This document shows, piece by piece, positions 26,410-37,584 of a stretch of 64,000 bases of DNA. The first letter of the stretch is position 1, and the number at the start of each line of letters is the position of its first letter. The notes beneath the pieces are model-generated. The model searched no databases. It saw only the letters and a list, made by a program, of their open reading frames with translations, and was not told the DNA's origin. The DNA is from Streptomyces sp. SAI-127 (lineage in GTDB: Bacteria > Actinomycetota > Actinomycetes > Streptomycetales > Streptomycetaceae): positions 9,320,501-9,384,500 of the forward strand of contig NZ_JARXYJ010000001.1 of assembly GCF_029894425.1 (NCBI RefSeq), given 5' to 3'. Both the position numbers and the translations under genes were made by a program.

Positions 26410-28746
26410 GTGGAACGTGTCACGACCATGGGCGGGGACGGCTCGGCCGCCCGGCCCGAAGAATCCGGAACCGCCCTGGAACTCCTGGTCCACGGGGTGG
26501 GCGGCACCACGCCGGAGAAGATGCTCGACGATCCGCGCACGGTGCGGATCACCGGCGACGACATCGCGGCCGTCTTCCGGCGCGCCGACGACGTCGATGC
26601 CGAGAAGAGACCGCGCGAGGGCCGCACCGGCCCGGTGCCCGAGGCGTACGTCTGGTGCAACCTCACCTCCGGCAACGGCACCCGCGCCCTGTGGCTGCTG
26701 TTGCTGCCGTTCATGGTGGTCAACCTCGCCCACTGGATGCGCCCCACCGCACGCGGCCGCAAAAGGACCGTGCGCCTCTACGGCCTGCTGGTACGACTCG
26801 CCGGTCTGACCCTGACCGTTCTGCTGGTCGCCGCCGCCTGCGAGGTCGCCCTGGACCTCGCGGCCTGGCAGTGCGCGGGCACACGCGCGTGTGCCGAGTC
26901 GCACTCCTGGCTGGGCTTCCTGTCGCCCGACGTGTCGGACGGCGGCTGGTGGAGCAGGCCGGGCCGCCGCCTCGCCCTCGCGGCCCTGGTCCCGGCCGCG
27001 CTCACCGGCCTCCTCTGGTACCTGTCCCACCGCACCTGGAGCGCCTACGAGTCCCAGCAGCCCATGTCCCGCGAGGGCGATCCGGAGGAGGACAACGGCC
27101 GCACCGCACTCGGCCGGCCCGGCTTCTGGTACGGCCGCCGTCTGGTCGCCCGCCTGCGGGCCGCGCACACCGCCGCGGGCCTGCTGACGATCGCCGCGGC
27201 GGTCAGCTCGACGGCGGCCCGTTTCGACCGCGCACCGGGCGGCTCCGCACTGCTCGACACGCTCGGCCGGGTCCTGGAGGCCGGTCTCGTCGCCGGTGGG
27301 GTCGCCGTCGTCTGGGTGGTGTGCCGCCGCGGCCGCAGCGAGAAGCATCTCGACCGGCAGCTCGACGAGCACCTCGTACGACGTCTGCCGCTCGCCGCGC
27401 TCGTCCTGCTCGCCCTCGCCGCGGTGTACGCCGGGTGGGCACGGCCCGGGTGGGAGTCGCACGGCAGGCTGTCGGGGGACGCCACCTTCGGCGGCATCGC
27501 CTTCGTGCAGGGCCTGCTGATCATCGCCCTGGCCGCGGTCGCCCACCTGCTGTACCGCACGCATCCCGACCCCCGCTCCGCGATGCGGGGCCTCGGCGGA
27601 CCCGCCGTGGCGATGCTGGCCTGCGCCCTCGGCGGTGTGATGTCCGGCGGCGTGTCGCAGCGCGTGGCGGACTGGCTGGACGGCACCGGCGCGACCATCC
27701 TCGGACCGCCGGTCCTGCTGACCTGGCAGGCCTCCGTGATCCCGCTGGTCCTCGTCGTGCTGCTGGGGCACTGCGCCTGGCTCGGCCTGCGCACCTGGCG
27801 CTCCGGGCGGGCCCAACTGGGCGCGGTGGAGAGCGAGTACCCCGCGGAGCCCAAGGACGCGCAACGAACCCGCCGCATCGCCCGCACCCGCGCGATGGCC
27901 GCGCTGACGGACCGGGGGCCCCGTCTGATCGGGGTGACCTCGGCCAGCACCCTGCTCCTGGGCGCCGGAGCGCTCGTGGGCGCCCTGACCTCCCACAAGA
28001 CACCCGGCAAGGCCGCCGAGGGGGCGTACGCCTTCGTCGAGAGCGCCGCGGAGACCGCGCAGGCGCTCGGTTCCTGGCTGATCGGACTCGGCTTCATCCT
28101 GTTCGTCACCTGGGGCCGCCGCGCCTACAAGGACCCCTCCGCGCGCCGGACCATCGGCATCCTCTGGGACGTGGGCACCTTCTGGCCGCGCGCCGCCCAC
28201 CCCTTCGCTCCGCCCTGCTACGCCGAGCGCGCCGTACCGGACCTGACCTGGCGGATCGCGACCTGGACCCGCACCACCCGCGGCCGGCTGGTCATCTCCG
28301 GCCACTCCCAGGGCAGCGTGCTCGCCGCCGCCGCGGCCTGGCAGCTGGAGCCGTCGGTCCGCAAGCGGGTCGCCCTGCTGACCTACGGCTCCCCGCTGGA
28401 GCGTCTCTACGGCCGCTGGTTCCCGGCCCACTTCGGTCCGGCCGCGCTCACCGCCCTGCACCACGACGTGGACTGCTGGCGCAACCTCTACCGGCTCACC
28501 GACCCCATCGGCGGCCCGGTCCGGCTGCCCGGCGACTGCGGCCCCGAAGTGGACCGGGAACCCCTGAAGGACCCGCTCGCCTACGGCCGTACCGACCTGC
28601 ACCCGCTGCCCTCACAGATCCTGGGCCACTCCGACTACCAGGCCGACCCGGTCTTCGCCGAGGAGCGGGCGAAACTGCTGGGCCGTTTGCAGCCGGACGT
28701 ACCGGGCCCGCGGGCTCAGGACGACTCGGGCAGATCCTCGGCGTAG
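26410..28746 (+). CDS. Polytopic membrane protein with lipase-like alpha/beta-hydrolase motifs
   Basis: A 778-residue protein. An N-terminal strand-loop [13 protein letters not shown] (oxyanion-type HG) at about 25-37 is followed by some eight to ten membrane segments across about 95-580 and then a hydrolase-like C-terminal part with GHSQG (about 631-635; Ser nucleophile) and HSDYQADP. The split hydrolase sequence around a membrane core suggests a membrane-embedded esterase or lipase, but substrate and activity are unknown. GTG 26410 is chosen because GGGGGAAG lies about ten bases upstream; ATG 26428 is an alternative. The last 31 bases overlap the convergent beta-helix/AAA+ gene. Confidence 0.75.
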   Translation: MERVTTMGGDGSAARPEESGTALELLVHGVGGTTPEKMLDDPRTVRITGDDIAAVFRRADDVDAEKRPREGRTGPVPEAYVWCNLTSGNGTRALWLLLLPFMVVNLAHWMRPTARGRKRTVRLYGLLVRLAGLTLTVLLVAAACEVALDLAAWQCAGTRACAESHSWLGFLSPDVSDGGWWSRPGRRLALAALVPAALTGLLWYLSHRTWSAYESQQPMSREGDPEEDNGRTALGRPGFWYGRRLVARLRAAHTAAGLLTIAAAVSSTAARFDRAPGGSALLDTLGRVLEAGLVAGGVAVVWVVCRRGRSEKHLDRQLDEHLVRRLPLAALVLLALAAVYAGWARPGWESHGRLSGDATFGGIAFVQGLLIIALAAVAHLLYRTHPDPRSAMRGLGGPAVAMLACALGGVMSGGVSQRVADWLDGTGATILGPPVLLTWQASVIPLVLVVLLGHCAWLGLRTWRSGRAQLGAVESEYPAEPKDAQRTRRIARTRAMAALTDRGPRLIGVTSASTLLLGAGALVGALTSHKTPGKAAEGAYAFVESAAETAQALGSWLIGLGFILFVTWGRRAYKDPSARRTIGILWDVGTFWPRAAHPFAPPCYAERAVPDLTWRIATWTRTTRGRLVISGHSQGSVLAAAAAWQLEPSVRKRVALLTYGSPLERLYGRWFPAHFGPAALTALHHDVDCWRNLYRLTDPIGGPVRLPGDCGPEVDREPLKDPLAYGRTDLHPLPSQILGHSDYQADPVFAEERAKLLGRLQPDVPGPRAQDDSGRSSA

Positions 28747-31151
28747 AGCAGGGTCAGATCGTCCGTGGTCGGGTCGTCCACCTGGGCGACCCGGCTCGCG
28801 TGCCGCTCCACCATCGCCTCGAAGGTCTGGCGCGCGGTCCGGCCGTTGCCGAAGGCGGGGCCCTTGGGCAGCACCGTGAAGTACTTCAGCAGAGCCTCCG
28901 CGGCGCCCGGCGCCAGCCGGTACTCGTGCTCCTCGGCCTGCTGCTCCACGATGCTGAGCAGTTCCTCGGGGTTGTAGTCGCTGAAGGTGATGGTCCGTGA
29001 GAAGCGGGAGGCCACACCCGGGTTGACCGACAGGAACCGCTCCATCTCGGCGGTGTAGCCCGCGACGATCACCACGACCGCGTCCCGGTGGTCCTCCATC
29101 AGCTTCACCAGCGTGTCGATGGCCTCCTTGCCGAAGTCCCGGCCCGAGTCCTCCGGTGACAGCGCGTACGCCTCGTCGATGAACAGCACTCCGCCGCGCG
29201 CCTTGTCGAAGGCCTCCTGGGTGCGGATCGCGGTGGAACCGATGTGCTCGCCGACCAGGTCGACGCGGGACACCTCGACCAGATGGCCCTTCTCCAGGAC
29301 ACCGAGGGAGGCGAGGATCTCGCCGTAGAGCCGGGCGACCGTCGTCTTGCCGGTGCCGGGGGAACCGGTGAAGACCAGATGGCGCTTGACGGACGCCGCC
29401 TTGAGGCCCGCCTCCTGGCGGCGCCGGCCCACCTCGATCATGTCGGTGAGCGCTCGCACCTCGCGCTTGACGCTGTCCAGGCCCACCAGCGCGTCGAGTT
29501 CGCCGAGAACGGCCTTCGAGGTGCGCGAGGGCTTCTCCGGCGCCGCGGGGACGACCAGCGGCTCCTGCTCGGTGATCCGCTGGCCGGGGATCGCACCCAG
29601 CAGGCCGGGCGCGCGGGAGTCGTTCTGTACGGCGGTCTCGCGGGCCGCGGGCGGGGTCAGGCCCCCGCTCTCGTCGCTGGTGCAGTCCTCGACGACGGGA
29701 CCCGCACCGGCGGCCGCGTCCGGGGCGTCCGCGAACTCATAGCCCCCGCGCGCGCAGCGCTCGGTGCGGCACTTCTTCAGCGTCGTACGGCAGCCGTCTA
29801 TCACATGGAAGCCGTACCCGCCGCTGCCCGTCACTCGGCAGTTCAGGAAGCTGCCGCGGCCGCCCGCCGACACGTAGAAGCCCGCCTCGGCGGGGGAGTC
29901 GACTGTGCAGCGCTCGATCGTCGGGTCGGCGCCCTTGGTGACGATCACGCCGGTCTGGGTGGCGTCCACGGTGCAGTTGTTGAGGTTGCCGCCGCTGCCG
30001 TGGTCGCGGAACCAGGCGCCGGTCGCCGCGTCCCTGATCCGGCAGTCGTCGAGCTGCGCGGTGGCCCCGTCGCTCACCGACACGGCCGTGTTGCGGACCT
30101 GGGAGATGTCGCTGTCGACGACGTCCGCGCGGGAGCCGCGGTCCAGGACGAACAGGGCGTCCGGCACGTCGTGCACCCGGCAGGAGTCCAGTACGGCGGT
30201 GGCACCGTCGCTGACCCAGACGGCCGGGTAGTCGCCGGTGCTGTCGAAGATCTCGCACTGGTTGGCGTCCACGCGCGTGCCCGGATCCCACACCGACAGG
30301 CCGTTGCGCCCGAACTGACGGACCGTCGTGCGGGTCAGGGTGAGCACCGAACGGGAGCGCAGGTCGACCGCGTTCTCAGGGATGTCGTGGATACGGCAGT
30401 CGGCGAGGGTCAGCACCGCGTCGGTGTCGAGCGTGACGCCGTCGCCGGTGGTGCGGTGCACATCGCAGTCGGTGAGGTGGGCGGTGGCCCGGCCTGTGAT
30501 CTGCACACCGCTGCCGCGGACCTCGTAGATCTCGCAACCCACGGCCTCCAGCGCGGAGTTCTCGCCGGTGGCCGCAAGTCCCGCACCGGAGGTGTGGTGG
30601 ACCCGGCAGCGCTCCAGGCGGGGATGGGCACCGCCGCGCACCGCGATGCCGGACTGGCCGGCCGCCACGATCTCGCACTCCTCGAAGACCCCGCCCGCGC
30701 CGTCCAGTACGGCGATGCCGATGCCGGCCGGGTTGTCGACGGTGCAGCGCCGCACGGTCGGGCGGGCTCCGCCGCGGACCTCGATGCCGGCCGCGGACCG
30801 GGTGACGACCCGGATGTCGGAGAGCTCCGGGGTGCCCTCCTCGACGAGCAGGGCGGGCGCGGCGGCGTCCTGGCCCTCCACGTGCAGATCCTGCACCACG
30901 GCGGAGGCGCGCACCGTCAACGGCACCCCGTCCAGGGGCGCGATGCGCACGGAACCGGGCGAACCCTCGGGGCCGCGCAGGGTCACCGCCCGCTGCACGA
31001 CGAGGTTCTCCCGGTAGGTGCCGGGCGCGACCGTGAGCACGTCGCCGTCGGCCGCGGCCTCCAGGGCGGCGGCGAGGGACGCGTACTCACCCGTGCGGCG
31101 CCGCCACCGCGATGTACCGGTGTGCGTCACCTGGACCGTGCCCTGTGCCAT
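28716..31151 (-). CDS. Right-handed beta-helix repeat protein fused to a CbbX/EccA-type AAA+ ATPase
   Basis: An 811-residue protein. Residues about 15-510 form a NosD-like parallel beta-helix: an opening [18 protein letters not shown], then many 22-24-residue rungs ending in C-x-V/I (for example RCTVDN, GCEIYE, DCDVHR, DCRIHD). After a Pro/Ala linker comes an AAA+ domain: Walker [10 protein letters not shown] (about 594-602), Walker [10 protein letters not shown] (about 652-660), sensor region IVAGYTAEM and arginine-finger region [12 protein letters not shown]. The ATPase is closest to CbbX and to EccA of type VII secretion. It has no signal peptide, so it is cytoplasmic. ATG 31151 is chosen over an upstream in-frame extension. 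The function is unknown. Confidence 0.85.
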   Translation of the reverse strand: MAQGTVQVTHTGTSRWRRRTGEYASLAAALEAAADGDVLTVAPGTYRENLVVQRAVTLRGPEGSPGSVRIAPLDGVPLTVRASAVVQDLHVEGQDAAAPALLVEEGTPELSDIRVVTRSAAGIEVRGGARPTVRRCTVDNPAGIGIAVLDGAGGVFEECEIVAAGQSGIAVRGGAHPRLERCRVHHTSGAGLAATGENSALEAVGCEIYEVRGSGVQITGRATAHLTDCDVHRTTGDGVTLDTDAVLTLADCRIHDIPENAVDLRSRSVLTLTRTTVRQFGRNGLSVWDPGTRVDANQCEIFDSTGDYPAVWVSDGATAVLDSCRVHDVPDALFVLDRGSRADVVDSDISQVRNTAVSVSDGATAQLDDCRIRDAATGAWFRDHGSGGNLNNCTVDATQTGVIVTKGADPTIERCTVDSPAEAGFYVSAGGRGSFLNCRVTGSGGYGFHVIDGCRTTLKKCRTERCARGGYEFADAPDAAAGAGPVVEDCTSDESGGLTPPAARETAVQNDSRAPGLLGAIPGQRITEQEPLVVPAAPEKPSRTSKAVLGELDALVGLDSVKREVRALTDMIEVGRRRQEAGLKAASVKRHLVFTGSPGTGKTTVARLYGEILASLGVLEKGHLVEVSRVDLVGEHIGSTAIRTQEAFDKARGGVLFIDEAYALSPEDSGRDFGKEAIDTLVKLMEDHRDAVVVIVAGYTAEMERFLSVNPGVASRFSRTITFSDYNPEELLSIVEQQAEEHEYRLAPGAAEALLKYFTVLPKGPAFGNGRTARQTFEAMVERHASRVAQVDDPTTDDLTLLYAEDLPESS

Positions 31152-31262
31152 GGCGTTGCTGTGCCCCCACCTCGACGTACGCGGGTTTGTGCTGCCGAAG
31201 AACCTCGGCCGGTCCACCGTAGCGTGCGCGCGGGTGGTGGGTTGACCAGAGCCGTAAGGCCG

Positions 31263-31868
31263 TCAACTGCCGGTGCCGGTCCGGCCCCAGTCCGGGCCCG
31301 CGCGGTCCCAGGCCTGGTCCCAACGGGCGTACCGGCGGCGGACCATGCGCCAGACGGCGAGCCGCCTGCCGCCCTCGATCAGGCCCGCGGTCAGCAGGGC
31401 CGCCCCGGTGCCCGCGAGGACGGCATGGGTGCTGGCGGTCGCGGAGTCCAGCGGCCGGGCCGCTATCCGTCCGTGGAGGTCCGTCCACAGACTGAAGTGG
31501 TCGCCGCGGTGCGGGGTCTGGAGGGCGGCCGTCACCGTGCCCTTGTGCGTGGTGCCGTCCGGCGCGGTCCAGTCGGCCACCACCCGGCTGCGCACATCCC
31601 GCCCCGAGGCGGCCTCGGGGTCGGCGTCCAGCGGTGAGCGGTCCAGTTTGCGGATCACGGTCGCCGTCACCAGCCGGCGGGATTCCTGCTGCTCACGGAC
31701 CGACCGCTGCAGCGCGTCCTGGGCCACGCCCCCGGTGACGGACCCGACCACCGGTCCGACGACCAGGATCAGCAGCAGGGCCAGCAGGCCCACCCAGGCC
31801 TCGGCCAGGTCGGTCCCGCGGCGCAGCGGGTTGCGCCGCCAACGCCAGAGTCCACTGATCGCTCGCAC
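31263..31868 (-). CDS. Rv1733c-like two-helix membrane protein
   Basis: A protein of about 201 residues starting VRAISGLWRWRRNPLRRGTD. It has a membrane segment at about 24-45 and another near 150-170, with an extracytoplasmic region between them (VIRKLDRSPLD, VVADWTAPDGTTHKG). This architecture matches the actinobacterial family that includes the mycobacterial dormancy antigen Rv1733c; no function is known. Of several in-frame GTGs I choose 31868, eight bases after GGGGAAGGGGG. The 220 bases upstream to the MOSC gene hold only its promoter region. Confidence 0.75.
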   Translation of the reverse strand: MRAISGLWRWRRNPLRRGTDLAEAWVGLLALLLILVVGPVVGSVTGGVAQDALQRSVREQQESRRLVTATVIRKLDRSPLDADPEAASGRDVRSRVVADWTAPDGTTHKGTVTAALQTPHRGDHFSLWTDLHGRIAARPLDSATASTHAVLAGTGAALLTAGLIEGGRRLAVWRMVRRRYARWDQAWDRAGPDWGRTGTGS

Positions 31869-32087
31869 CGTCCGCACCCCCTTCCCCGCTCCGTGATAAC
31901 CCCCGACGGAGTCGTTCACGCGAGGGACCGGCCGAAGAGAGAGCGAAATCACCTGCGGCCGGGTCCTCTCATGAACTCCTCATGAAGGTCCCAACGTGCA
32001 GGCACCCGGGCGGTGTTCCCGCGGCCGAGGCCCGGGTTGATCTTTGGCGGAACTTTGTCCACCGCCGCCGCGTCGACCCGCCGCTCG

Positions 32088-32915
32088 CTATTCGAGAATC
32101 CTCACCGTGTCGCCGACCCGGATGGTGCCGCGGGACCGGGGCACCAGATTCTGTCCGAAGACCAGTTTGCTGCCGAAGCGGCGGTGCCGGCCCAGGGTGT
32201 GCAGGGGCTCCTTGCCGCGGACGGCGGCGGCCTGGTCGGTCGTGGTCACCACGCAGCGCCCGCACATCTTGGCCACCCGGAAGGTCACGTCCCCGATCGC
32301 GAGGAGCGACCAGTCGTCCTCGGCCCAGGCGTCGGTGCCGCCCACGACGACGTTCGGCCGGAAACGGTTCATGGGCAGGGGGCCCTCGGCCGCGTGCCGG
32401 CCTTCGGCGATGAGGGAGTTGAGGGCGTCCAGGGAGGCCGCGGAGACGAGCAGAAGCGGATATCCGTCGGCGAAGGTGACGGTCTCGCCCGGCAGCGCGT
32501 ACTCGGGTTCGACCGGGCGGCGGTTGGCGGGGTCGTCCATGTGGACGAGGCGGGTCCCGGCGCCGAGGTACTCGCTGCACCACGCGTGCGCGGCCGTGTC
32601 GGCGGCGGGTACCCCTTCGACCTTGTCCCCGAAGAGATCCAGCGTGACGGTCTCGGCCGACTCGGGGACCGGCACGGTCAGCGGATCCATGCCGGGCGCG
32701 GACAGAACGACGCCGCCGCCGGGGAGCAGCTCGGCGGCGGCCAGCGCGAGGCGCGGCTGCTGTCGCTGTGTGACGACCTTTCCCCCGTCGTCGACCAGCG
32801 CCCAGCGCCGGTCTCCGGCCAGCCCCCAGGGCTCCACCTCGGCCTCCCGCGGTGCCAGACCCCGGAACGCCTTGACCGGATGGACGTGAATCGACAGCAG
32901 CTGCGCATTCCCCAT
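32088..32915 (-). CDS. MOSC-domain protein (mARC/YiiM-like)
   Basis: A 275-residue protein with the MOSC N-terminal beta-barrel (LLSIHVHPVKAFRGL, WGLAGDRRWALVD) and the MOSC domain (RFRPNVVVGG, AKMCGRCVVTTTD with a conserved Cys, FGQNLVPRSRGTIRVGD). Members coordinate molybdenum cofactor through that Cys and reduce N-hydroxylated compounds or handle sulfur. Which reaction applies here cannot be read off. It is monocistronic by position. Confidence 0.88.
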   Translation of the reverse strand: MGNAQLLSIHVHPVKAFRGLAPREAEVEPWGLAGDRRWALVDDGGKVVTQRQQPRLALAAAELLPGGGVVLSAPGMDPLTVPVPESAETVTLDLFGDKVEGVPAADTAAHAWCSEYLGAGTRLVHMDDPANRRPVEPEYALPGETVTFADGYPLLLVSAASLDALNSLIAEGRHAAEGPLPMNRFRPNVVVGGTDAWAEDDWSLLAIGDVTFRVAKMCGRCVVTTTDQAAAVRGKEPLHTLGRHRRFGSKLVFGQNLVPRSRGTIRVGDTVRILE

Positions 32916-32957
32916 GAGGCCATCGTGCCAGGTGGCACCGACAGCCCGGGAGGGGAA

Positions 32958-33398
32958 TCAGTACCCGCGGTACTGCTGGTTGTTGTACGGATCCTGGTAG
33001 GGAGCCGCCGGAGCGGGCCGGGGAGCCGCGGGGCGCATCGCCTCGTAGCCCGTGCCCATGCCCTGGCCGGCCGGACGCGGCTGCTGCTGTTGCGGCCCGG
33101 GATAACCGCGAGGCGCGGCCGCCTGCTGCGGGATGTACGCCCCGGGCGCCTGCTGCAGCGGAGAGGGCTGCTGCGCCTGCGGGTAGCCGTAGGAGGAGTA
33201 GGAGGGACCCGCGGGAAGAGCGGGCAGCCCGGACGGAAGCGCCGGCAGGTTGCTCGCCGGGACGTCGTACGCGGCAGGGACCCGGATCGGGGCGATCTGC
33301 GGGGTGCCCCGCTCGGCCACGAGCGAGTCGTAGATCGGAGTGTCCGGGAAGGAGGCGGAGTAGTAGCCGCCGCCATAAGTGGAGCGGGGGGAGGTCAT
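32958..33398 (-). CDS. Pro/Gln-rich DUF6643-like protein
   Basis: A 146-residue protein with a conserved N-terminal block (MTSPRSTYGGGYYSASFPDT, IYDSLVAERGTPQIAPIRV) and a low-complexity tail rich in Pro, Gln, Ala and Tyr. I recall it as a Streptomyces-specific family with no assigned role. TAACTT on the minus strand lies seven bases before the ATG, with no ribosome-binding site, so the transcript is probably leaderless. The tail may be disordered. Confidence 0.7.
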   Translation of the reverse strand: MTSPRSTYGGGYYSASFPDTPIYDSLVAERGTPQIAPIRVPAAYDVPASNLPALPSGLPALPAGPSYSSYGYPQAQQPSPLQQAPGAYIPQQAAAPRGYPGPQQQQPRPAGQGMGTGYEAMRPAAPRPAPAAPYQDPYNNQQYRGY

Positions 33399-33689
33399 GG
33401 CACATAAGTTAAGCCCACGATGTGCTGGTTGGGGAGACCGATAAGAGGGTTGTTTTCCGTGTCCGCAGTGACGTGGGATCCCCAATGCGAGCGAACTCGG
33501 CAAAAAAGGACGCCAATCCAGGCCCGATCCGTGTAAAGGCCGAGTTCCCGGCGGGTTACCGACGGTTGACCGGCGATCTTCCTGTCCGTGGGATGGGAGT
33601 TCGCTGTCCCTGGGGAATAGGTTGTGCGGGTAGAACCCGAAGGACCGCCGGGGCGAGTCCTGGCCTGCCGACACCTGATGGGGGCGGAC

Positions 33690-34901
33690 ATGTCAATGTC
33701 GAAAGGGTCGAACGCTCCGGTGCCCACGACGGCACTGCGCGTCGAATTGGGCTGGCGCTCCGGACCCGGAGTCCCCGACGCGGATGCCTCGGCCCTGCTG
33801 CTCGTCGGCGGAAAGGTCCGCTCCGACGCCGACTTCGTCTTCTACAACCAGCCGCAGCACTCCTCCGGAGCGGTCCGCCACGAGGGCAAACGGACCGACG
33901 ACGGCCGGGTGACCGACACACTGCTCGTCGACCTCGCGCGCGTGGAGCCGTCGGTGGAGACGGTCGTACTCGCCGCCTCCGCGGACGGCGGGACCTTCGC
34001 CCAGATCCCGGATCTCTACATCGAGGTACAGGACGCCGCTCAGGGCACGGTGGCGGCGCGATTCGACAGTGCGGGTGCGACCGTGGAAACCGCTTTCGTG
34101 CTCGGAGAGTTCTATCGCCGTCAAGGCGCTTGGAAGTTCCGCGCCGTGGGTCAGGGCTACGACAGCGGACTGGAAGGTCTGGCAACGGATTTCGGTATCA
34201 CCGTGGACGAACCCCAGCAGGCAGCCCCCACGGCCCCGGCGCCCGCCCCGGCCTCGCAACCGGTCCGCCTCTCCAAGGTCACGCTGACCAAGTCGGCGCC
34301 TTCGGTCTCCCTCGCCAAACAGGGCGGCACGTCGGGCGCGATGCGCGTGAACCTCAACTGGCAGGTACGCAAACAGTTCTCGGGCTGGGGCAGCAAGCGC
34401 GGTCGCGCGGTGGCCATGCACGCCGACCTCGACCTCGATCTGTGCGCCCTCTACGAACTCGCCGACGGCCGCAAGGGGGTCGTACAGGCGCTGGGCAACG
34501 CCTATGGAGCCCTGCACCAGCCGCCGTACATCCACCTCGACGGCGACGACCGCACCGGTGCCCTCGCGAGCGGCGAGAACCTCACCGTGAACCTCGACCA
34601 CAAGCGGGACTTCCGGCGCATCCTGGTCTTCGTGACCATCTACGAGGGGGCGCGTTCCTTCGCCGACCTGCACGCCACGGTCACCCTCCAGCCGCAGTAC
34701 GGCGCCCCGATCGACTTCTCCCTCGACGAGTGCACGGTGCCCTCGACGGTGTGCGCGCTGGCCCTGATCACCAGCACCGGCGACGACCTGGTCGTCCAGC
34801 GCGAGGCCCGCTATCTGGTGCCCGACCGCGGGGTGAGCCCGCAGCGGACGGTGGACCACGTCTACGGCTGGGGCATGAACTGGACACCGGGCCGCAAGTG
34901 A
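33690..34901 (+). CDS. Tandem TerD-domain protein
   Basis: A 403-residue protein with two TerD/TerZ-type calcium-binding beta-sandwich domains joined by an Ala/Pro linker (about 185-205). Domain 1 (about 10-180) contains [20 protein letters not shown] minus its ends, and [12 protein letters not shown]. Domain 2 (about 225-400) contains [33 protein letters not shown] and the terminal [11 protein letters not shown]. TerD proteins belong to stress/tellurite systems associated with membrane-linked signalling. The first of two ATGs (33690, 33696) has GGGGG five bases upstream. The 291-base gap before it carries its promoter (TAGGTT near 33615) but no gene. Confidence 0.85.
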   Translation: MSMSKGSNAPVPTTALRVELGWRSGPGVPDADASALLLVGGKVRSDADFVFYNQPQHSSGAVRHEGKRTDDGRVTDTLLVDLARVEPSVETVVLAASADGGTFAQIPDLYIEVQDAAQGTVAARFDSAGATVETAFVLGEFYRRQGAWKFRAVGQGYDSGLEGLATDFGITVDEPQQAAPTAPAPAPASQPVRLSKVTLTKSAPSVSLAKQGGTSGAMRVNLNWQVRKQFSGWGSKRGRAVAMHADLDLDLCALYELADGRKGVVQALGNAYGALHQPPYIHLDGDDRTGALASGENLTVNLDHKRDFRRILVFVTIYEGARSFADLHATVTLQPQYGAPIDFSLDECTVPSTVCALALITSTGDDLVVQREARYLVPDRGVSPQRTVDHVYGWGMNWTPGRK

Positions 34902-34905
34902 GGCC

Positions 34906-36086
34906 TCACCCCTCCTCGCCAGCGACGGCGTCCGGGCGCGCGTAGGTGCGGCCCTTCCAGGCCGCGCCGCGCCCCCTGTAGTGCTGCACCGCCGAGTCGA
35001 CCGTCATCAGGAGATAGAGGAACGCGGTGAACGGCAGCAGGGGTGCGAGCCACAACGGCTGCCGGTAGTAGCGGAGCATCGGGACGTACGTCCCCGTCAT
35101 GACCAGCCACGCGAGAGCACCGGTCACCACGGTCGCCGTACTCCCCGTGGCCAGACCGGTGAGGACGGCGACGGGCGGCACCAGATAGACGAGCGCGAGC
35201 CCGGCCACCGTTCCGAGCAGCACCAGGGGGTTGTGGCGGAGCTGGGCGTAGGCGCTGCGCGACACCATCCGCCACAGGTCGTGCAGCCGGGGATAGGGAC
35301 GCACGCTGTCCACCCGCTCGGCGAGGCCCAGCCAGATGTGGCCGCCCCCGCCCTTGACGGCCCGCGCGAGGGCCACGTCGTCGATGACGGCCTGCCGGAT
35401 GGCGTCCGGGATCCGCGCCCGCTCGGCGGTTTCGGCGCGCAGCAGGACGCAGCCGCCCGCCGCGGCCGCCGTCCGAGCCCCCTCTTCTTGCCGATCCGGC
35501 GGAACGGATACAGCTGCGCGAAGAAGTAGACGAACGCCGGCACCACGAGCCGCTCCCACAGGCTCTCCACCCGCAGCCGGGCCATCTGCGAGACGACGTC
35601 GAAGCCCCCGGCGTGCGCGGCGGCCACCAGCCGCCGCAGGCTGTCCGGCTCGTGGGCGATGTCGGCGTCCGTCAGCAGCAGGTACTCGGGGCCACGCGCG
35701 CGTGCCAGGCCGATACCGTGGCGCACCGCCCAGAGCTTGCCGGTCCACCCGGCCGGCGGTTCGCCCGGCGAGGACACGGTCAACGGCAGCCCGCCCCGCA
35801 GGCGCGCCAGCTCGCGGGCCAGCTCCCCGGTGCCGTCCGTGCTGCCGTCGTCGACGAGGAAGACCTCCGCCCGGCCCGGATAGTCCTGGGCCAGGAGAGA
35901 AGGAAGGCTCGCGGGCAGCACCTCGGCCTCGTCGCGCGCCGGCACCACCACACCCACCGGGGGCCAGGCCTGCGGGTCCCGCTCCGGCGGGAGCCGCACA
36001 TCCGTACGCCAGAAGAAGCCCTGGCAGAGCAGCAGCCACAGCCAGGCGGCGAGGGATACGGCGGCGGTCCACGCGATGGCGCTCAC
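34906..36086 (-). pseudogene. Family 2 glycosyltransferase (hopene-associated type), broken by a -1 frameshift
   Basis: The N-terminal part, starting at GTG 36086 (VSAIAWTAAVSLAAW), encodes a membrane anchor and the GT2 catalytic region (VVVPARDEAEVLP, FLVDDGSTDGTG, LLTDADIAHEPDSLRRL). The rest (RIPDAIRQAVIDDVALARAV, three to four C-terminal helices) is in another frame. The switch lies in the C5 run 35478-35482 (+ strand). One extra base there restores a continuous protein of about 393 residues, with the KKRGARTAAAAGG stretch intact. Relatives are called hopene-associated glycosyltransferase HpnB-like or mycofactocin-like; no hopanoid cluster is adjacent. A homopolymer error is possible. Confidence 0.8.
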
Positions 36087-36143
36087 GCGCGCAGTCTGCC
36101 CCACGGGACCGGCGCTCAAGGGCATATCGTCTATCGTGGCCGG

Positions 36144-36932
36144 GTGAAGATCGCGCTCCTGGACTCCGGAATCGGCCTGCTGGCGGCCACCGCCGCGGTA
36201 CGGCGGCTGCGCCCCGACGCCGATCTCGTGCTCTCCCTCGACCCCGACGGCATGCCGTGGGGCCCGCGGACGCCGGACGACATCATCGGGCGCGCTCTGG
36301 CCCTCGCCGAGGCCGCCGCCGCCCATGGTCCCCAAGCCCTGATCATCGGCTGCAACACCGCCACCGTGCACGCCCTGACCGCCCTGCGCGCCCGCCTCGA
36401 ACCGGATCTGCCGGTCATCGGCACCGTCCCCGCGATCAAGCCCGCGGCGTCCGGCGGCGGCCCCTTCGCCATCTGGGCGACACCCGCCACCACCGGCAGC
36501 CCCTACCAGCGCGGGCTCCTCGAGGAGTTCGCCGACGGGGTACCGGCCACCGAGGTGCCCTGCCACGGCCTCGCCGAGGCGGTGGAACACGCCGACGAGG
36601 CCGCCATCGACGCCGCCGTCGCCGCGGCCGCCGCCCTGACCCCCGAGGACGTGACGACCGTCGTCCTGGGCTGTACCCACTACGAACTGGTCGCCGAGCG
36701 CATCCGCGCCGCCGTGCAGCGTCCCGGCCGTCCGCCACTCGTCCTGCACGGCTCCGCCGGAGCGGTCGCCGCCCAGGCGCTGCGCCGGATCGGCGAGCAG
36801 CCCGCGCCCGAGGCCGAGGCCACCGGCACCCTCACGGTGCTGCTGAGCGGACGCGAAGGAAGCGCCCTGCCCGCGCCCGCCCTGGCCTACGCGGAAGGCC
36901 GGCTCCTGCGCACGGCCACGCCCGCCCGCTGA
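36144..36932 (+). CDS. Aspartate/glutamate racemase family protein
   Basis: A 262-residue cofactor-independent racemase. Both catalytic cysteines are visible: LIIGCNTATVHAL and VVLGCTHYELV; the N-terminus has LLDSGIGLLAATAAVRR. Compared with standard MurI the DSGIGGL motif reads DSGIGLL, and the C-terminus is longer, so this may be a second racemase or a MurI variant rather than the housekeeping enzyme. The GTG start is six bases after TATCGT, indicating a leaderless transcript. It is divergent from the glycosyltransferase. Confidence 0.8.
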   Translation: MKIALLDSGIGLLAATAAVRRLRPDADLVLSLDPDGMPWGPRTPDDIIGRALALAEAAAAHGPQALIIGCNTATVHALTALRARLEPDLPVIGTVPAIKPAASGGGPFAIWATPATTGSPYQRGLLEEFADGVPATEVPCHGLAEAVEHADEAAIDAAVAAAAALTPEDVTTVVLGCTHYELVAERIRAAVQRPGRPPLVLHGSAGAVAAQALRRIGEQPAPEAEATGTLTVLLSGREGSALPAPALAYAEGRLLRTATPAR

Positions 36933-37020
36933 CCGCCGCGCGGGCCGGAAAGCCCCACCCGGAGCAGTCACTCTCCGCGACGAGGTACCCGCACGGCGAA
37001 ACCTGAGTAACCTCGTAGGC

Positions 37021-37569
37021 ATGAGGGACCACCCCCACGGCGAGCAGACCTCGCACCACACCGACGTCTGGACCGGTCGCGCCTCCAACCGGATCCAGTG
37101 GCTGCTGGCGCTCGGCGGCGCCGCGATCGTGGCGCTCGGCGTCGAACTCGCCGTCGACTCGGCGTGGACCTCGGGCGTCGCCCCGCTGGTCATGTCCGTG
37201 GTCGGCTGCATCGCGGCCGGACTGCTCGTCCTCTTCCTCACGCTCGGCTTCGTCCATGTGGCCCTCAAGGTCGACATGGAGTGCCTGGAGGTGCGCTGCG
37301 GCCACATCGGCGTGCCGCGCCGGCGGATCCCGCTGGCGCACGTCGCCGGTGCCGAGTTCGCCCCCCACGTCAACCCGCGCCAGTGGGGCGGCTGGGGCTA
37401 CCGGTGGCGCCCCGAGAAGGGCACCGCGGTCGTCGTACGCCGTGGTGAGGGTGTGGTCCTCCAACTGTGGGACGGGCACACGTTCACGATCACCGTGGAC
37501 GACGCCGAGTCCGCCGTACGCGTCATCCGCGACCGGCTGCGGCCCGGCGCCACGGCTCCGCGACGCTGA
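37021..37569 (+). CDS. Two-helix membrane protein with PH-like domain
   Basis: A 182-residue protein: a short His-containing N-terminus, two membrane helices (about 27-46 and 52-80), then a soluble domain with VRCGHIGVPRRRIPLAHVAG, GGWGYRWRPEKGTAVVVR and TFTITVDDAESAVRVI. This resembles the bacterial PH-like (YdbS-type) membrane proteins of actinobacteria; the role is unknown. TAACCT lies seven bases upstream of the ATG (leaderless). It is convergent with the O-antigen-ligase-like gene 15 bases away. Confidence 0.75.
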   Translation: MRDHPHGEQTSHHTDVWTGRASNRIQWLLALGGAAIVALGVELAVDSAWTSGVAPLVMSVVGCIAAGLLVLFLTLGFVHVALKVDMECLEVRCGHIGVPRRRIPLAHVAGAEFAPHVNPRQWGGWGYRWRPEKGTAVVVRRGEGVVLQLWDGHTFTITVDDAESAVRVIRDRLRPGATAPRR

Positions 37570-37584
37570 GACCGGGCCGCTCGG

